DNA from: Pseudomonadota bacterium
Lineage (GTDB): Bacteria; Myxococcota_A; Polyangia; Polyangiales; Polyangiaceae
Assembly: GCA_023398955.1 (NCBI GenBank)
Contig: JAEWRL010000239.1
Coordinates: 1-18,776, forward strand
Reading direction: 5' to 3'
DNA: 18,776 bases
The translations under genes were made by a program, and so were the position numbers. The notes under the pieces are model-generated. The model was given only the letters and a program-made list of their open reading frames with translations, did no database searches and was not told the DNA's origin. Shown here piece after piece: positions 7,765 to 15,776 of the stretch (positions are counted from its first letter, which is position 1; the number at the start of each line of letters is the position of its first letter).

Positions 7765-10700
7765 TTAGAGCTTCTGCTTGACCTCTTTGATCTCGAAGAC
7801 GTCGAGCACGTCGCCATCACGGACATCGTTGAAGCCATCCAAGGAGATACCGCAGTCGAAGCCTTCTTTGACTTCCTTCACGTCCTCCTTGAAGCGCTTC
7901 AAGCCAACGATCTTGCCTGTCCACACAAGGCTCTTGTCGCGGTAGATCCGCGTCTGAGCGCCACGGCGAACGATCCCTTCGAGGACCATCGAACCAGCGA
8001 CGATACCAGCCTTCGATAGCTTGAAGACCTGCCGGACCTCGGCCTTTCCGATGACGTTCTCCACGAGCTCGGGCGCGAGCAGGCCTTCCATGGCCAACGT
8101 GACGTCCTCCAGCACCTTGTAGATGATCGAGTACTGGCGGATCTCGATGGACTCCTGCTGGGCGAGCTGCGAGGCCTTGCCCGCGGGACGCACATTGAAG
8201 CCAATGATGATGGCGCCCGAGGCTGCCGCCAGGTTGACGTCACCTTCGGTGATGGCACCCACAGCCGCCTGCACGACGCCAACCTTGACCTTCTCCGTCG
8301 AGAGCTGGCCCAGGGCATCGGTGAGGGCCTCGACAGAGCCTTGGACATCGGCCTTGATGATGACCTTGAGCTCCAGCTGATCCGCCTGGCCCATCGCCTT
8401 CGCGAGATCTTCCAGGGTCATGCGCGGACCACCCGAGGTAACCAGGCCGCGGCGATCCTTGTCCTTCGTACGACGACTGTCGGCGATCTCCTGAGCCTTC
8501 TTGAGATCCCGCACCGCGTGGACAGGGTCGCCCGCGGACGGAACGTCATTGAGGCCGATGATCGCCACCGGGGTGGCAGGTGGTGCCGAGGAGAGCCGCT
8601 TGCCCGTATGGTCCAGCATCGCCCGGATCTTCCCGAAGGCGCTGCCTGCCAGGATGACGTCGCCAGCGTGGAGGGTACCGTCCGTGACGAGCACCGTGGC
8701 GACCGGTCCCTTGCCCCTATCGAGCTGAGCCTCGACGACGATGCCGCTCGCGGGCTTGTTGGGGTTCGCCGCGAGTTCGAGGAACTCCGCCTGCAGCAGG
8801 ATCTGATCGAGGAGGGCATCGATGCCGGCCCCCGTGGCCGCGCTCACCTCGGTGAACAGGACGTCTCCGCCCCACTCCTCGGGGACCAGGCCCTGCTCAC
8901 TGAGCTCGCGCCGCACTCGCTCGGGCTGCGCCTCGGGTTTGTCCACCTTGTTGACGGCCACCACGATGGGCACCTTGGCGTTGCGTGCGTGAACGATGGC
9001 TTCCTTCGTCTGCGGCATCACGCCGTCGTCGGCGGCAACCACGAGCACGACGACGTCCGTGCACTGAGCACCCCTGGCCCTCATCTGGCTGAAGGCGGCG
9101 TGGCCGGGCGTATCCAGGAACGTGATCAAGCCGCGAGGCGTCTTGACGCTGTAGGCGCCGACGTGCTGGGTGATGCCACCTGCCTCGCCCGAGACGACGT
9201 TCGCGCGGCGGATCTTGTCGAGCAAGCTCGTCTTGCCGTGGTCGACGTGACCCATGACGGTCACCACCGGCGGCCGCGGCTCACGCACACCGTCATCATG
9301 CACTTCCTCGATGCCCTGGGCGGCGACGATCGCGTCCGCTTCGGAGACCGCTACGTCCTCCACTTCCCAGCCGAACTCATTGGCGACGATCTTCGCAGTA
9401 TCGGCGTCGAGGGTGCTGTTGATGTTGACCCCCGTCAGACCCAAAGTCACAAGCTTCCGGAGGAGCTCATGGGCCTTGATGCCCATACGGTTACCGAGGG
9501 TCTGCAGGCCCACCTGCCCTTCGATCTTGACGACCTTCTTATGGGCAGAGCGCTCCTGCGTGACAGGCGCCCCCGAACCACGGGGCCGCGACATGGATCC
9601 GATCCCTCGGTTGCGCATGTTCCCGCGCCCCCGGGGACCACCGCCACCCATGGGGCCGCGCCCGCGCGGACCGCCACCCTGGGGCCCGCCTGCCTTGGCG
9701 TCATACTGGACGCGCCGCGGCGTCGGGCCGCGAGGCGGCTGCGGCATTGGCACACCGGGACGCCCTTCCCAAACGTCGATGCCCGTCTTTGGCGGGGACG
9801 TTGGTCGAGGCGGCGACGAGGGACGCACCGATGGCGATGTCGTCGCCTGAGGACGGGCCGAAGGCCCGCTGCCGGCGTAGGGACGTGCCGAGGGGCCTCC
9901 CCCTGGAGCCGGAGCACGCGGAGGGGCCTGAGAGGGCCGTGAAGCCTGTGCCCCAGCCGCTCGCTCGGGTCGACCTGGTTGGGCTGCTCGACCCGGCTCG
10001 GCGCGGTCCGCCGTGGGGCGGCCCGTCTGGGCCTGGCCTGCCGGAGCTTGGCCAGTCTGCCCTGGACCTGCCAGGGCGTGGCCCACTGGGGCTTGATCTG
10101 CCGAGGCTTGACCTGCCGAGGCTTGACCTGCCGAGGCTCGACCTGCCGAGGCTTGGCCCGTCTGGGCCGGGCCCCTCTGGGCTGAGTCCGCCGAGCTTTG
10201 GGCAGCCTGCGCTTGGCTCACAGGGGCTTGGCCCGTCTGGACTGGACCCGTCGGCTGAGCTGCGTTGGGCGCATCCGCAGGGCTCGGCTCGGCTGTGCCC
10301 GCCGCAGCGTGGCCGGGCTGAGCTGGGCTGGCCTGAGCTGGGCTGGCCTGGGATGTGCTGGAGGCCGGCGCAGCCGAGGTCGGTGCGGGCTGCTCCGACG
10401 GCGCGGCCATGTCGACCGCTCCCGCGACCGGCGCGACGTTGGCCGCCGGTCGCGCGACAGGCGACTCTGCCCGACTCGGAGGGGTCTCCACGACGCGCTC
10501 ATCGGATTGCCTCATGGCATTATCCGTAGCGGGCTCTGCCTCTTGCACCTTCGGCGCTGCCGCTACGGCGGCTCGCTCCGCCTCGCTGGCCTTCCCTGAG
10601 GGTGCCGGCTGTTCCATCGCAGGCGGCTCTGCCCCGCTGGACGCTGCTGGGGGAACTTCCGCCTCCCGCTGGCGCTCGGCGGCGGGGGCCACCTTGGACG

Positions 10701-11166
10701 GCGCGTGGGCTGGTGCCCCGGTTGCTACCTCACTCGGTGCTTCCCGCGCAGGCTCTGCCTGGCCTGCCGTGACGCGGGCAGGAGCTGACTGAGCTGACGG
10801 AGCGGCCGCAGCGGGAGCTGGAGCCGCCGCGGGTGCGGCCGAAGCAGCAGCAGGCTCTTGTGGCCCACCACGTCCGCGCGCCGCGCCGCCGCTCTCGCTG
10901 GCAGCTGCCGACCGTGACGGCTCTTCCTCACCGCGACGCTTCACGGCCCGCCGTTTGACGACAGTGGGGCGGATGCGCTCTTCGACGACCTTCTGCGCCG
11001 TCTGCTTCTCTTGATGCCTCTTGAGGCGCTCGACGACCTCCGGGGCCACGGCACTCATATGGTTACGAACCTCCGACACACCCAGGGATTGCAACAAGGC
11101 AACCAATGCCTTGTTGTCCATGCCCAAATCACGGGCAACCTCGTACACACGCAGCTTGGTGCTCAT
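7765..11166 (-). CDS. infB: Translation initiation factor IF-2 with very long low-complexity N-terminus
   Basis: This 1133-residue GTPase delivers initiator fMet-tRNA to the 30S subunit and promotes subunit joining. An IF2_N domain is at about 2-55 (VYEVARDLGMDNKALVALLQSLG). An Ala/Pro/Gln/Gly-rich region runs from about 75 to 545, followed by a second IF2_N-like domain. The G domain has G1 GHVDHGKT (639-646), G3 DTPGH (685-689, with catalytic His) and G4 NKVD (739-742), and is followed by the beta-barrel and C-terminal fMet-tRNA-binding domains. It is about 240 residues longer than E. coli IF-2; myxobacterial IF-2 is known to be long. Start chosen at ATG 11166, preceded by AGGGAGG; a TTG at 11169 is adjacent. 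The start overlaps the ylxRQ stop as TGATG, indicating translational coupling. Confidence 0.98.
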   Translation of the reverse strand: MSTKLRVYEVARDLGMDNKALVALLQSLGVSEVRNHMSAVAPEVVERLKRHQEKQTAQKVVEERIRPTVVKRRAVKRRGEEEPSRSAAASESGGAARGRGGPQEPAAASAAPAAAPAPAAAAPSAQSAPARVTAGQAEPAREAPSEVATGAPAHAPSKVAPAAERQREAEVPPAASSGAEPPAMEQPAPSGKASEAERAAVAAAPKVQEAEPATDNAMRQSDERVVETPPSRAESPVARPAANVAPVAGAVDMAAPSEQPAPTSAAPASSTSQASPAQASPAQPGHAAAGTAEPSPADAPNAAQPTGPVQTGQAPVSQAQAAQSSADSAQRGPAQTGQASAGRASAGQASAGQASADQAPVGHALAGPGQTGQAPAGQAQTGRPTADRAEPGRAAQPGRPERAAGAQASRPSQAPPRAPAPGGGPSARPYAGSGPSARPQATTSPSVRPSSPPRPTSPPKTGIDVWEGRPGVPMPQPPRGPTPRRVQYDAKAGGPQGGGPRGRGPMGGGGPRGRGNMRNRGIGSMSRPRGSGAPVTQERSAHKKVVKIEGQVGLQTLGNRMGIKAHELLRKLVTLGLTGVNINSTLDADTAKIVANEFGWEVEDVAVSEADAIVAAQGIEEVHDDGVREPRPPVVTVMGHVDHGKTSLLDKIRRANVVSGEAGGITQHVGAYSVKTPRGLITFLDTPGHAAFSQMRARGAQCTDVVVLVVAADDGVMPQTKEAIVHARNAKVPIVVAVNKVDKPEAQPERVRRELSEQGLVPEEWGGDVLFTEVSAATGAGIDALLDQILLQAEFLELAANPNKPASGIVVEAQLDRGKGPVATVLVTDGTLHAGDVILAGSAFGKIRAMLDHTGKRLSSAPPATPVAIIGLNDVPSAGDPVHAVRDLKKAQEIADSRRTKDKDRRGLVTSGGPRMTLEDLAKAMGQADQLELKVIIKADVQGSVEALTDALGQLSTEKVKVGVVQAAVGAITEGDVNLAAASGAIIIGFNVRPAGKASQLAQQESIEIRQYSIIYKVLEDVTLAMEGLLAPELVENVIGKAEVRQVFKLSKAGIVAGSMVLEGIVRRGAQTRIYRDKSLVWTGKIVGLKRFKEDVKEVKEGFDCGISLDGFNDVRDGDVLDVFEIKEVKQKL
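10091..10155. repeat. 15-bp tandem repeat in infB
   Basis: About 4.3 copies of a 15-bp unit (plus strand GCTTGACCTGCCGAG) start at 10091, 10106, 10121 and 10136, with 1-2 differences. Each encodes the 5-residue unit GQASA in the disordered IF-2 N-terminal region. The unit is a multiple of 3, so copy-number change keeps the frame. Confidence 0.95.
10321..10350. repeat. second 15-bp tandem repeat in infB
   Basis: There are two exact copies of AGCTGGGCTGGCCTG (10321-10335, 10336-10350), flanked by a partial copy. They encode QASPA units in the same disordered IF-2 region and have a different core from the repeat at 10091. Confidence 0.9.
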
Positions 11167-11873
11167 CAAACCTCCCTGAACGGGTACCCCCCGGCACGAT
11201 CGACTTCAGAACGGCTTTCGCCCAGATGGGCGACGTGAATCATCGTAGAGAGGGCTTCTGCAAGGCCATCGTCCAACACCGCCAGAACGGCGACCTCGGA
11301 CTTGCCCACGGCCTGACCAATGGCGACTTTGTCGCCCCAACCCATGGCGTGGCCCGTCGAGATGGCCTCCTCGACGCCGGGCGTTCCGAGGGCCGCGCGG
11401 GCATCCCGCGCGACGACGACGAACCGCGCCGCGCCAGACGCCAGCGCCTGCTTCACCGGGCTCGCCCCGATGGCCGCCACCCCGGCGCGCCGCGCCGAGC
11501 TCAGGAGCCCCGCGATGCGGTGATCCGCGGCCATCCGCAGCGCAGCCAGGAGCTCATCGAGGGTAACGCGCACTGGCACCCGCAGACTGCGCGCCAGCCC
11601 ACGTGCCACCGCGCCTTGGACGCATGCCAGGCGCGGATGAATCCAAGCGCCCCGCCCCGGCAGCCTACGGCCAAGGTCGGGCACGACTTCCCCCGCAGGG
11701 CCAAGAGCCAGGCGCAGCAGCTCTTGCTGCGGCACGACCTGACGGCACCCCGAGCAGGTCCGCTGCGGCCCGCTACGCGGCCGCAGCTCCGGCGCACGCC
11801 GACGATCCCGCGCGGCGGGTTTCGCTGCCGCGTGGGAGGATGGCGTCGATGTCTTGCTCATGAGGACCAGCAC
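11166..11873 (-). CDS. ylxRQ: YlxR (DUF448) - L7Ae-like (YlxQ) fusion protein
   Basis: This 235-residue RNA-binding protein combines two proteins that are separate genes in Firmicutes. A basic N-terminus is followed by DUF448/YlxR at about 35-100, with RTCSGCRQVVP (C40, C43) and GRGAWIHP (73-80). An L7Ae/L30e-like domain follows at about 115-205 (ADHRIAGLLSSARRAGVAAIGASPVKQAL and following). YlxR has been described as an RNA-binding or regulatory partner of ribosome genes, and YlxQ resembles K-turn-binding L7Ae proteins. Position between nusA and infB is the conserved one. The start is uncertain: GTG 11873 has AGGAG 12 nt upstream; ATG 11861 has none. The stop overlaps the infB start. Confidence 0.88.
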   Translation of the reverse strand: MLVLMSKTSTPSSHAAAKPAARDRRRAPELRPRSGPQRTCSGCRQVVPQQELLRLALGPAGEVVPDLGRRLPGRGAWIHPRLACVQGAVARGLARSLRVPVRVTLDELLAALRMAADHRIAGLLSSARRAGVAAIGASPVKQALASGAARFVVVARDARAALGTPGVEEAISTGHAMGWGDKVAIGQAVGKSEVAVLAVLDDGLAEALSTMIHVAHLGESRSEVDRAGGYPFREV

Positions 11874-11901
11874 GATGGGGGAATACTCCTAGGGAAGCCT
11901 T

Positions 11902-13773
11902 CTACTCTTGGCCAGACCGTTGTTCGCGCTGGGCAGGGTCGGCCGCCGCGGGCGCTTCGTTGTCAACGGAAGGCGTCTCGCTGTCGACGGAGGGCGTCTC
12001 GCTGCCAGCAGCCACATCCGCCGCGTTGGCGTCTGTCGCCTGCTGCGCGGCCTCCTTGGCGGCGTCCGCGTCTGCTGCCTGCTGCGCGGCCTCCTTGGCG
12101 GCGTCCGCGTCTGCCGCCTGCTGCGCGGCCTCCCTGGCGGCGTTCGCCTTGGCCACGGCGGCTTCGGCGGCGTGCCGGGAGCGCGCCGCGTCGATCTCCT
12201 TCGCGTCGGTCTGCAGGAACAGCACGGCGCCGTCCCTTACCTGACGGGCCTTTCTGATGCCCAAACCGGTGCGCAGGGCGAGCTTGTCGGGGTCCTCCCT
12301 TGCCAGGTCTTCCACGCTGCGGTAGCCGGCCTCCTCCAGAAGCTGGAGGGAGCGCAGTCCGACGCCCGGGACGAACCTGAGCCGCTCGCGATCCGTGAAC
12401 AGGTCGGTACGCTGCTTCGCCTGAGCGATGCGCTGGAGTCTCAGGCGCTCCATGCTCGCCTCGGCGTTCTCCCGGAGGGACTCGGCCTTGTCCGCGTCGC
12501 CAACCCCGGTAATGGGGATGAGCTCCTCGATCGAGGCTTCGGCGACCTCCTCCAACGCGCGGAATCCCAGGCGGTACATGCCGCGCGCCAGATCCTCGCT
12601 GACGTCGTCGATGTCGCGGAGCGCGGTGAGCGCCTCCTCCTCCATCTGCTTGAACTTGCTCTCGCTCACGATGTCCAGCTTCCAGCCGGTGAGCTGAGAG
12701 GCCAAGCGCACGTTCTGGCCCTTGCGGCCAATCGCCAAGCTCAGCTTCTCGTCCGGGACGACGAGCTCCATGCGGTGGTCCGCCTCGTCGACGATGACCT
12801 TGTTCACCTCGGCGGGCTGGATCGCATTGATGATGTAGCGTGCCGGGTCGCGATCGTAGGGGACGATGTCGATTTTCTCCCCGCGCAGCTCCTGGACGAC
12901 GGCCTGGACGCGAGAACCCTTGATACCGACACAAGCGCCGACCGGGTCTACGTCTCCATCCCGTGTGCTGACCGCGATCTTGCTGCGAGCGCCGGGCTCG
13001 CGCGCGACGGCCTCGATGCGCACGATCCCCTCGTCTATCTCGGGAACCTCGGACTCGAAGAGCTTCTCCACCAAGCGCGGCGCCGCGCGGCTGAGGATGA
13101 TCATGGGCCCGCGCGCCTCACGATCGATCGTCTTGACGAAGGCAATGATTCTATCACCAGGCCGGAAGGTCTCACGCGGGGTCTGCTCCCGCGCCGGCAG
13201 GATTGCCTCCGTGCGACCCAGATCCACGATGATGTTGTGGCCCTTCTCGAAGCGCCGCACGATACCGCGAATCAGCTGCCCCTGACGTTCGCGGTACTCT
13301 TCGTAGATGATGTCTCGCTCTGCGTCGCGGACCCGCTGCAGGAGGACCTGCTTTGCCGTCTGCGCCGCGATGCGGCCGAAGGCGCTACGCGCCTGGCGCA
13401 TGTCCAGCACCGCGCCGAATTCCTTGTCCTGCTGACGGGCTTTGTCCGCGTCCTTGGGGTGCCAGAACACCTGGAACCCGAGCTCCTCTCCCACCTCCGC
13501 CTCGAGCCCGTGCTTCTGGGCAATTGGCAGGGCTATCTCCCGTTCCGGATCGATAACCTCTTCCACCACCGTCATGTACTGAAAGAGGTCGATGCTGCCC
13601 GTGTCTGGGTTGAAGCGCGCTTCCAGCTCGCGATTCGGCCCAAAGGATGCCTGGGCCGCCTTGAGGATCGCCGCTTCCATGGTCTCGATGAGGACCTGTG
13701 GGTTGATTCCCTTTTCCTGGGCAACCTGCTCGACGATGCTGCCGAGATCGATGTCGAACCCCGCTGTTGCCAT
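11902..13773 (-). CDS. nusA: Transcription termination/antitermination factor NusA
   Basis: This 623-residue RNA-polymerase-binding factor acts in pausing, intrinsic termination and antitermination. In order it has an N-terminal RNAP-binding domain (GSIVEQVAQEKGINPQVLIETMEAAILKAA and following), an S1 domain (GQLIRGIVRRFEKGHNIIVDLG), and two KH domains with GIKGSRVQAVVQELRGEKID and LAIGRKGQNVRLASQLTGW. Two helix-hairpin-helix/acidic-type repeats follow in the C-terminal half, as in proteobacterial NusA. A final tail of about 100 residues is Ala/Gln/Asp-rich, with three 13-residue EAAQQAADADAAK-type repeats and two SETPSVD units. Start chosen at ATG 13773, with GGAG 9 nt upstream; the GTG two codons earlier is too close to it. 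It begins 2 nt after the rimP stop. Confidence 0.97.
   Translation of the reverse strand: MATAGFDIDLGSIVEQVAQEKGINPQVLIETMEAAILKAAQASFGPNRELEARFNPDTGSIDLFQYMTVVEEVIDPEREIALPIAQKHGLEAEVGEELGFQVFWHPKDADKARQQDKEFGAVLDMRQARSAFGRIAAQTAKQVLLQRVRDAERDIIYEEYRERQGQLIRGIVRRFEKGHNIIVDLGRTEAILPAREQTPRETFRPGDRIIAFVKTIDREARGPMIILSRAAPRLVEKLFESEVPEIDEGIVRIEAVAREPGARSKIAVSTRDGDVDPVGACVGIKGSRVQAVVQELRGEKIDIVPYDRDPARYIINAIQPAEVNKVIVDEADHRMELVVPDEKLSLAIGRKGQNVRLASQLTGWKLDIVSESKFKQMEEEALTALRDIDDVSEDLARGMYRLGFRALEEVAEASIEELIPITGVGDADKAESLRENAEASMERLRLQRIAQAKQRTDLFTDRERLRFVPGVGLRSLQLLEEAGYRSVEDLAREDPDKLALRTGLGIRKARQVRDGAVLFLQTDAKEIDAARSRHAAEAAVAKANAAREAAQQAADADAAKEAAQQAADADAAKEAAQQATDANAADVAAGSETPSVDSETPSVDNEAPAAADPAQREQRSGQE
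11962..12003. repeat. 21-bp tandem repeat at the nusA 3' end
   Basis: Two 21-bp units (11962-11982, 11983-12003) differ at two positions and encode the repeated heptapeptide SETPSVD in the NusA tail. Confidence 0.85.
12038..12147. repeat. 39-bp tandem repeat in the nusA C-terminal tail
   Basis: Three copies with a 39-bp period begin at 12038, 12077 and 12116. The first two are almost identical at the nucleotide level and the third has a few changes, suggesting a recent in-frame expansion. They encode 13-residue EAAQQAxDAxAAK-type units, probably helical and disordered-linker-like. Confidence 0.95.
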
Positions 13774-13775
13774 GC

Positions 13776-14372
13776 TCACTTGCTCCGTTGTGTCTTGCGG
13801 CCAGGCCGCTTCGGCCCCGCCTCGCGCCGGCGCACGCCCTTGGCACTGCCGGCTTCACGTCCCGAGCCGCTCTTCCAGTCGAAGAGCAACCGAGCGCTTT
13901 GAATCGCGCTGAGCTCCACGCTCAGGGCGCCACGTTCCGTATCCAAGATGACGCTTTCCGCGCCGTCCAAACCTTGAACGATGCCAGTGAGCACGCGCTC
14001 CCCGTTCACCGCTTCCGTCAGCTTCAGCTTCGCCGCCTGCCCTGCAAAGCGCTCGTAGTCCCGCGCCGTGTAAAGCGCGCGATCGAGCCCGGGCGAGCCA
14101 ACCTCCAAGCGATACGCTGCAGGGATGAGGTCGGCAGCTTCCAGTGAGGCCGAAAGCTCGCGCGAGATCTCCGAGCAGAGGTCGATGGTGATGCCCGCCC
14201 CCGGGATCCGCGATCCCGGCTTCTCGATGGTGATCTCCAGGACCCAGTCGCCACGATCCGTACGCCACACGAGCTCCACCCCTTCCACGCCGCGGGCGTT
14301 CAGGACGGGCTCTATCGCCGCGACGAGTCTGTCGCGATCGAGGCCGTGGAGTTTTTCGTGAGCGAAGGACAT
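13776..14372 (-). CDS. rimP: Ribosome maturation factor RimP
   Basis: This 198-residue protein is needed for maturation of the 30S subunit. Conserved segments include GVEGVELVWRTDRGDWVLEITIEKPG, the 'CSEISRELSASLEAADLIPAAYRLEVGSPGLDRAL' region with its SPGLDR motif, and the C-terminal SH3-like part (LTEAVNGERVLTGIVQGLDG). A basic tail rich in Arg/Lys/Gly follows. Start chosen at ATG 14372; the frame stays open upstream to a TTG at 14666, but that extension is unlike RimP and crosses the terminator. No Shine-Dalgarno is present: the stretch before the ATG is pyrimidine-rich. First gene of the rimP-nusA-ylxRQ-infB-ylxP-rbfA operon. Confidence 0.95.
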   Translation of the reverse strand: MSFAHEKLHGLDRDRLVAAIEPVLNARGVEGVELVWRTDRGDWVLEITIEKPGSRIPGAGITIDLCSEISRELSASLEAADLIPAAYRLEVGSPGLDRALYTARDYERFAGQAAKLKLTEAVNGERVLTGIVQGLDGAESVILDTERGALSVELSAIQSARLLFDWKSGSGREAGSAKGVRRREAGPKRPGRKTQRSK

Positions 14373-14465
14373 GAACGGAGAGAGAGAAAGACTCGAGAGG
14401 GTTCCAGCGGGAGCAAACCTGCCGGTCGTGCCGCGCGCGACGCGGCCTGATCTTGCGGCAGCCCT

Positions 14466-14498
14466 AAAAAAAAGACGGACCCTGCAAGGGGGTCCGTC
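14466..14498 (-). terminator. intrinsic terminator reading toward rimP
   Basis: On the minus strand a perfect 9-bp stem GACGGACCC/GGGTCCGTC with a 7-nt loop (14498-14474) is followed directly by eight T residues (14473-14466). It ends 93 nt before the rimP ATG and starts 228 nt after the deacylase stop. It therefore either ends the rimK-deacylase transcript or lies in the rimP leader as an attenuator. Confidence 0.9.
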
Positions 14499-14559
14499 AG
14501 GAGCCGCCCAAATTTTCGGCGGGAGCTTAGCCGACCGCCGGGCGTCCTGCAAGGAGCCC

Positions 14560-14582
14560 TCGAAAGCATTCCAACCTTTCGA
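14560..14582 (-). other. 7-9-7 inverted repeat upstream of the terminator
   Basis: TCGAAAG (14560-14566) and CTTTCGA (14576-14582) form a perfect 7-bp inverted repeat with a 9-nt loop, 62 nt before the terminator hairpin. It could be an RNA hairpin in the leader or a protein-binding site. Confidence 0.4.
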
Positions 14583-14726
14583 AATTGCTGGAAAACCTCC
14601 GGCTACCCCGGCAACCGGGAAAGCTGAGCACGCTCCTACCACACCTGCGCCGAACATCCAGCCCAATAAATGGAATGCCGGATAGGGTTGCCCACTATTT
14701 CCGCAGACCGCACGGTCGACCGCAAC

Positions 14727-15776
14727 TCAACCTGCGTGCGAACGCCCGTGGAGGTCCGGTGGGGCACTCCCGACGCCCTTCCGCGCGAGCTCCGCCTGCC
14801 AGCGTACCAGATCCTTGTCGTCGTCGGGCACAGCGAGATTGCAGATGGGCGCTCCGGGTCTCACCACGGGCAGGGTCGTCACAGCCAAGACAAAGCCGGA
14901 CGTGGGAGCTGGCAGCGCAGGGCTTCGGCGATCGAAGAAGCCATCGCAGACGCCAAGGGTGGCCCCCGCCTCGACGATCGCGCCGGGCTGTACCTGCATC
15001 CGCAACAGGCCTCCAGCGTGGGAACGAACCCACTGAGTACGGCGCACGGTGATTCGTTCGGTGGGCTCTTGGGGGGCCCCATCGATCATTTCCAAATGGC
15101 GCAGGACGTTCAACGTGCAGCGAACACCCAGCTCGACAAGGCTCCGCTGCACGCGCAGCGCCTCCCCAGCCTCGAAAGTGATCGTGGGGCAGCCATGGTA
15201 GGTAGCAGCGCGGCGCAGGCACTGCTCGTCCCCCTTTCGATCGACGCAGATCTCGCAGCCGAACCACTCGGCTAGGCGGCGCACCTCCGGCAACTCGAGG
15301 TCGGCGCGTACGTGCGGGTAGTTCGAGCGCCCCTGCGCGGCACTATGGAAGTCGAGACCATAGTCACACTTCGCGACGATCTCTCGGAAGACCGAGCTCG
15401 CCAGGCGCAGGGCCAAGCTCCCGTTGGGATCCCCCGGGAAGCTGCGGTTCAGGTCGCGGCGGTCCGGCAGGTCGCGGCTGTTGCGCTCGAAACCGAAGAC
15501 GTTCACGACGGGCACCAGCACCAGGGTGCCGCGCCGCAGCCTGAGATCCCGGAGCATCAGGTCACGGATGATGCCCGTACCGTTGAGCTCGTCTCCGTGC
15601 ACCGCACCCATGGCGTAGACGCGTGGGCCCGACTTGTCCCCACGAATCACCCGCACGGGCAGGCTCACCGGCAACCCGAGGGCGTTCTGGCTCACAACGA
15701 GGGCGACGTTGCGGGCCTCACCCCGCGCCACGACCGTGCCACCGATGGAGAAGGAGCCGACGGACCGACGGCTCAT
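14727..15776 (-). CDS. AspA/AstE-type zinc deacylase (M14 family, succinylglutamate desuccinylase/aspartoacylase-like)
   Basis: This 349-residue predicted zinc hydrolase removes an acyl or amino-acyl group from an amine or amide in characterised relatives. Zn ligands are H60 and E63 in AVHGDE, and H144 in LDFHSA. Substrate-binding RDLNRSFPG (107-115) and a probable catalytic E202 in TFEAGE are present. The C-terminal part (about 255-320) is the barrel-sandwich-like domain of COG3608-type proteins, with GGLLRMQVQPGAIVEAGATLG. No signal peptide is seen. ATG 15776 overlaps the rimK TGA by 4 nt (ATGA) and has GGAG 8 nt upstream, so the two are translationally coupled. The context suggests its substrate is linked to the RimK product. 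AstE (arginine catabolism) is unlikely, as no ast genes are nearby. Confidence 0.85.
   Translation of the reverse strand: MSRRSVGSFSIGGTVVARGEARNVALVVSQNALGLPVSLPVRVIRGDKSGPRVYAMGAVHGDELNGTGIIRDLMLRDLRLRRGTLVLVPVVNVFGFERNSRDLPDRRDLNRSFPGDPNGSLALRLASSVFREIVAKCDYGLDFHSAAQGRSNYPHVRADLELPEVRRLAEWFGCEICVDRKGDEQCLRRAATYHGCPTITFEAGEALRVQRSLVELGVRCTLNVLRHLEMIDGAPQEPTERITVRRTQWVRSHAGGLLRMQVQPGAIVEAGATLGVCDGFFDRRSPALPAPTSGFVLAVTTLPVVRPGAPICNLAVPDDDKDLVRWQAELARKGVGSAPPDLHGRSHAG

Larger units (their letters stand above)
14373..14726 (-). promoter_or_regulatory. gene-free upstream/leader region of the rimP-nusA-infB operon
   Basis: These 354 nt between the deacylase stop and rimP contain no convincing gene. 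On the minus strand they hold, in order, an inverted repeat (14582-14560), a pair of mutually exclusive GC hairpins (the CCCGCC at 14523-14518 can pair with 14539-14535 or with 14509-14504), an intrinsic terminator (14498-14466), and a pyrimidine-rich stretch before the ATG. No strong promoter was recognised. This organisation would suit a structured attenuating leader, but an ordinary terminator plus promoter region is equally possible. Confidence 0.4.

Noticed and set aside
8341..9942. 533-residue open frame on the plus strand, antisense to infB
   Set aside because: It lies wholly opposite the conserved IF-2 gene; long antisense frames are expected at this GC content, and the product has no recognisable domain.
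10091..10155. CRISPR-like array
   Set aside because: The 15-bp units are contiguous with no spacers and lie in frame within infB.
11908..13902. 664-residue open frame on the plus strand, antisense to nusA
   Set aside because: It mirrors the NusA codon pattern (Leu/Arg/Asp-rich), has no domain, and overlaps the essential gene completely.
14373..14666. N-terminal extension of rimP to a TTG start
   Set aside because: It would be translated through the intrinsic terminator, does not resemble RimP, and the ATG at 14372 gives the normal RimP N-terminus.
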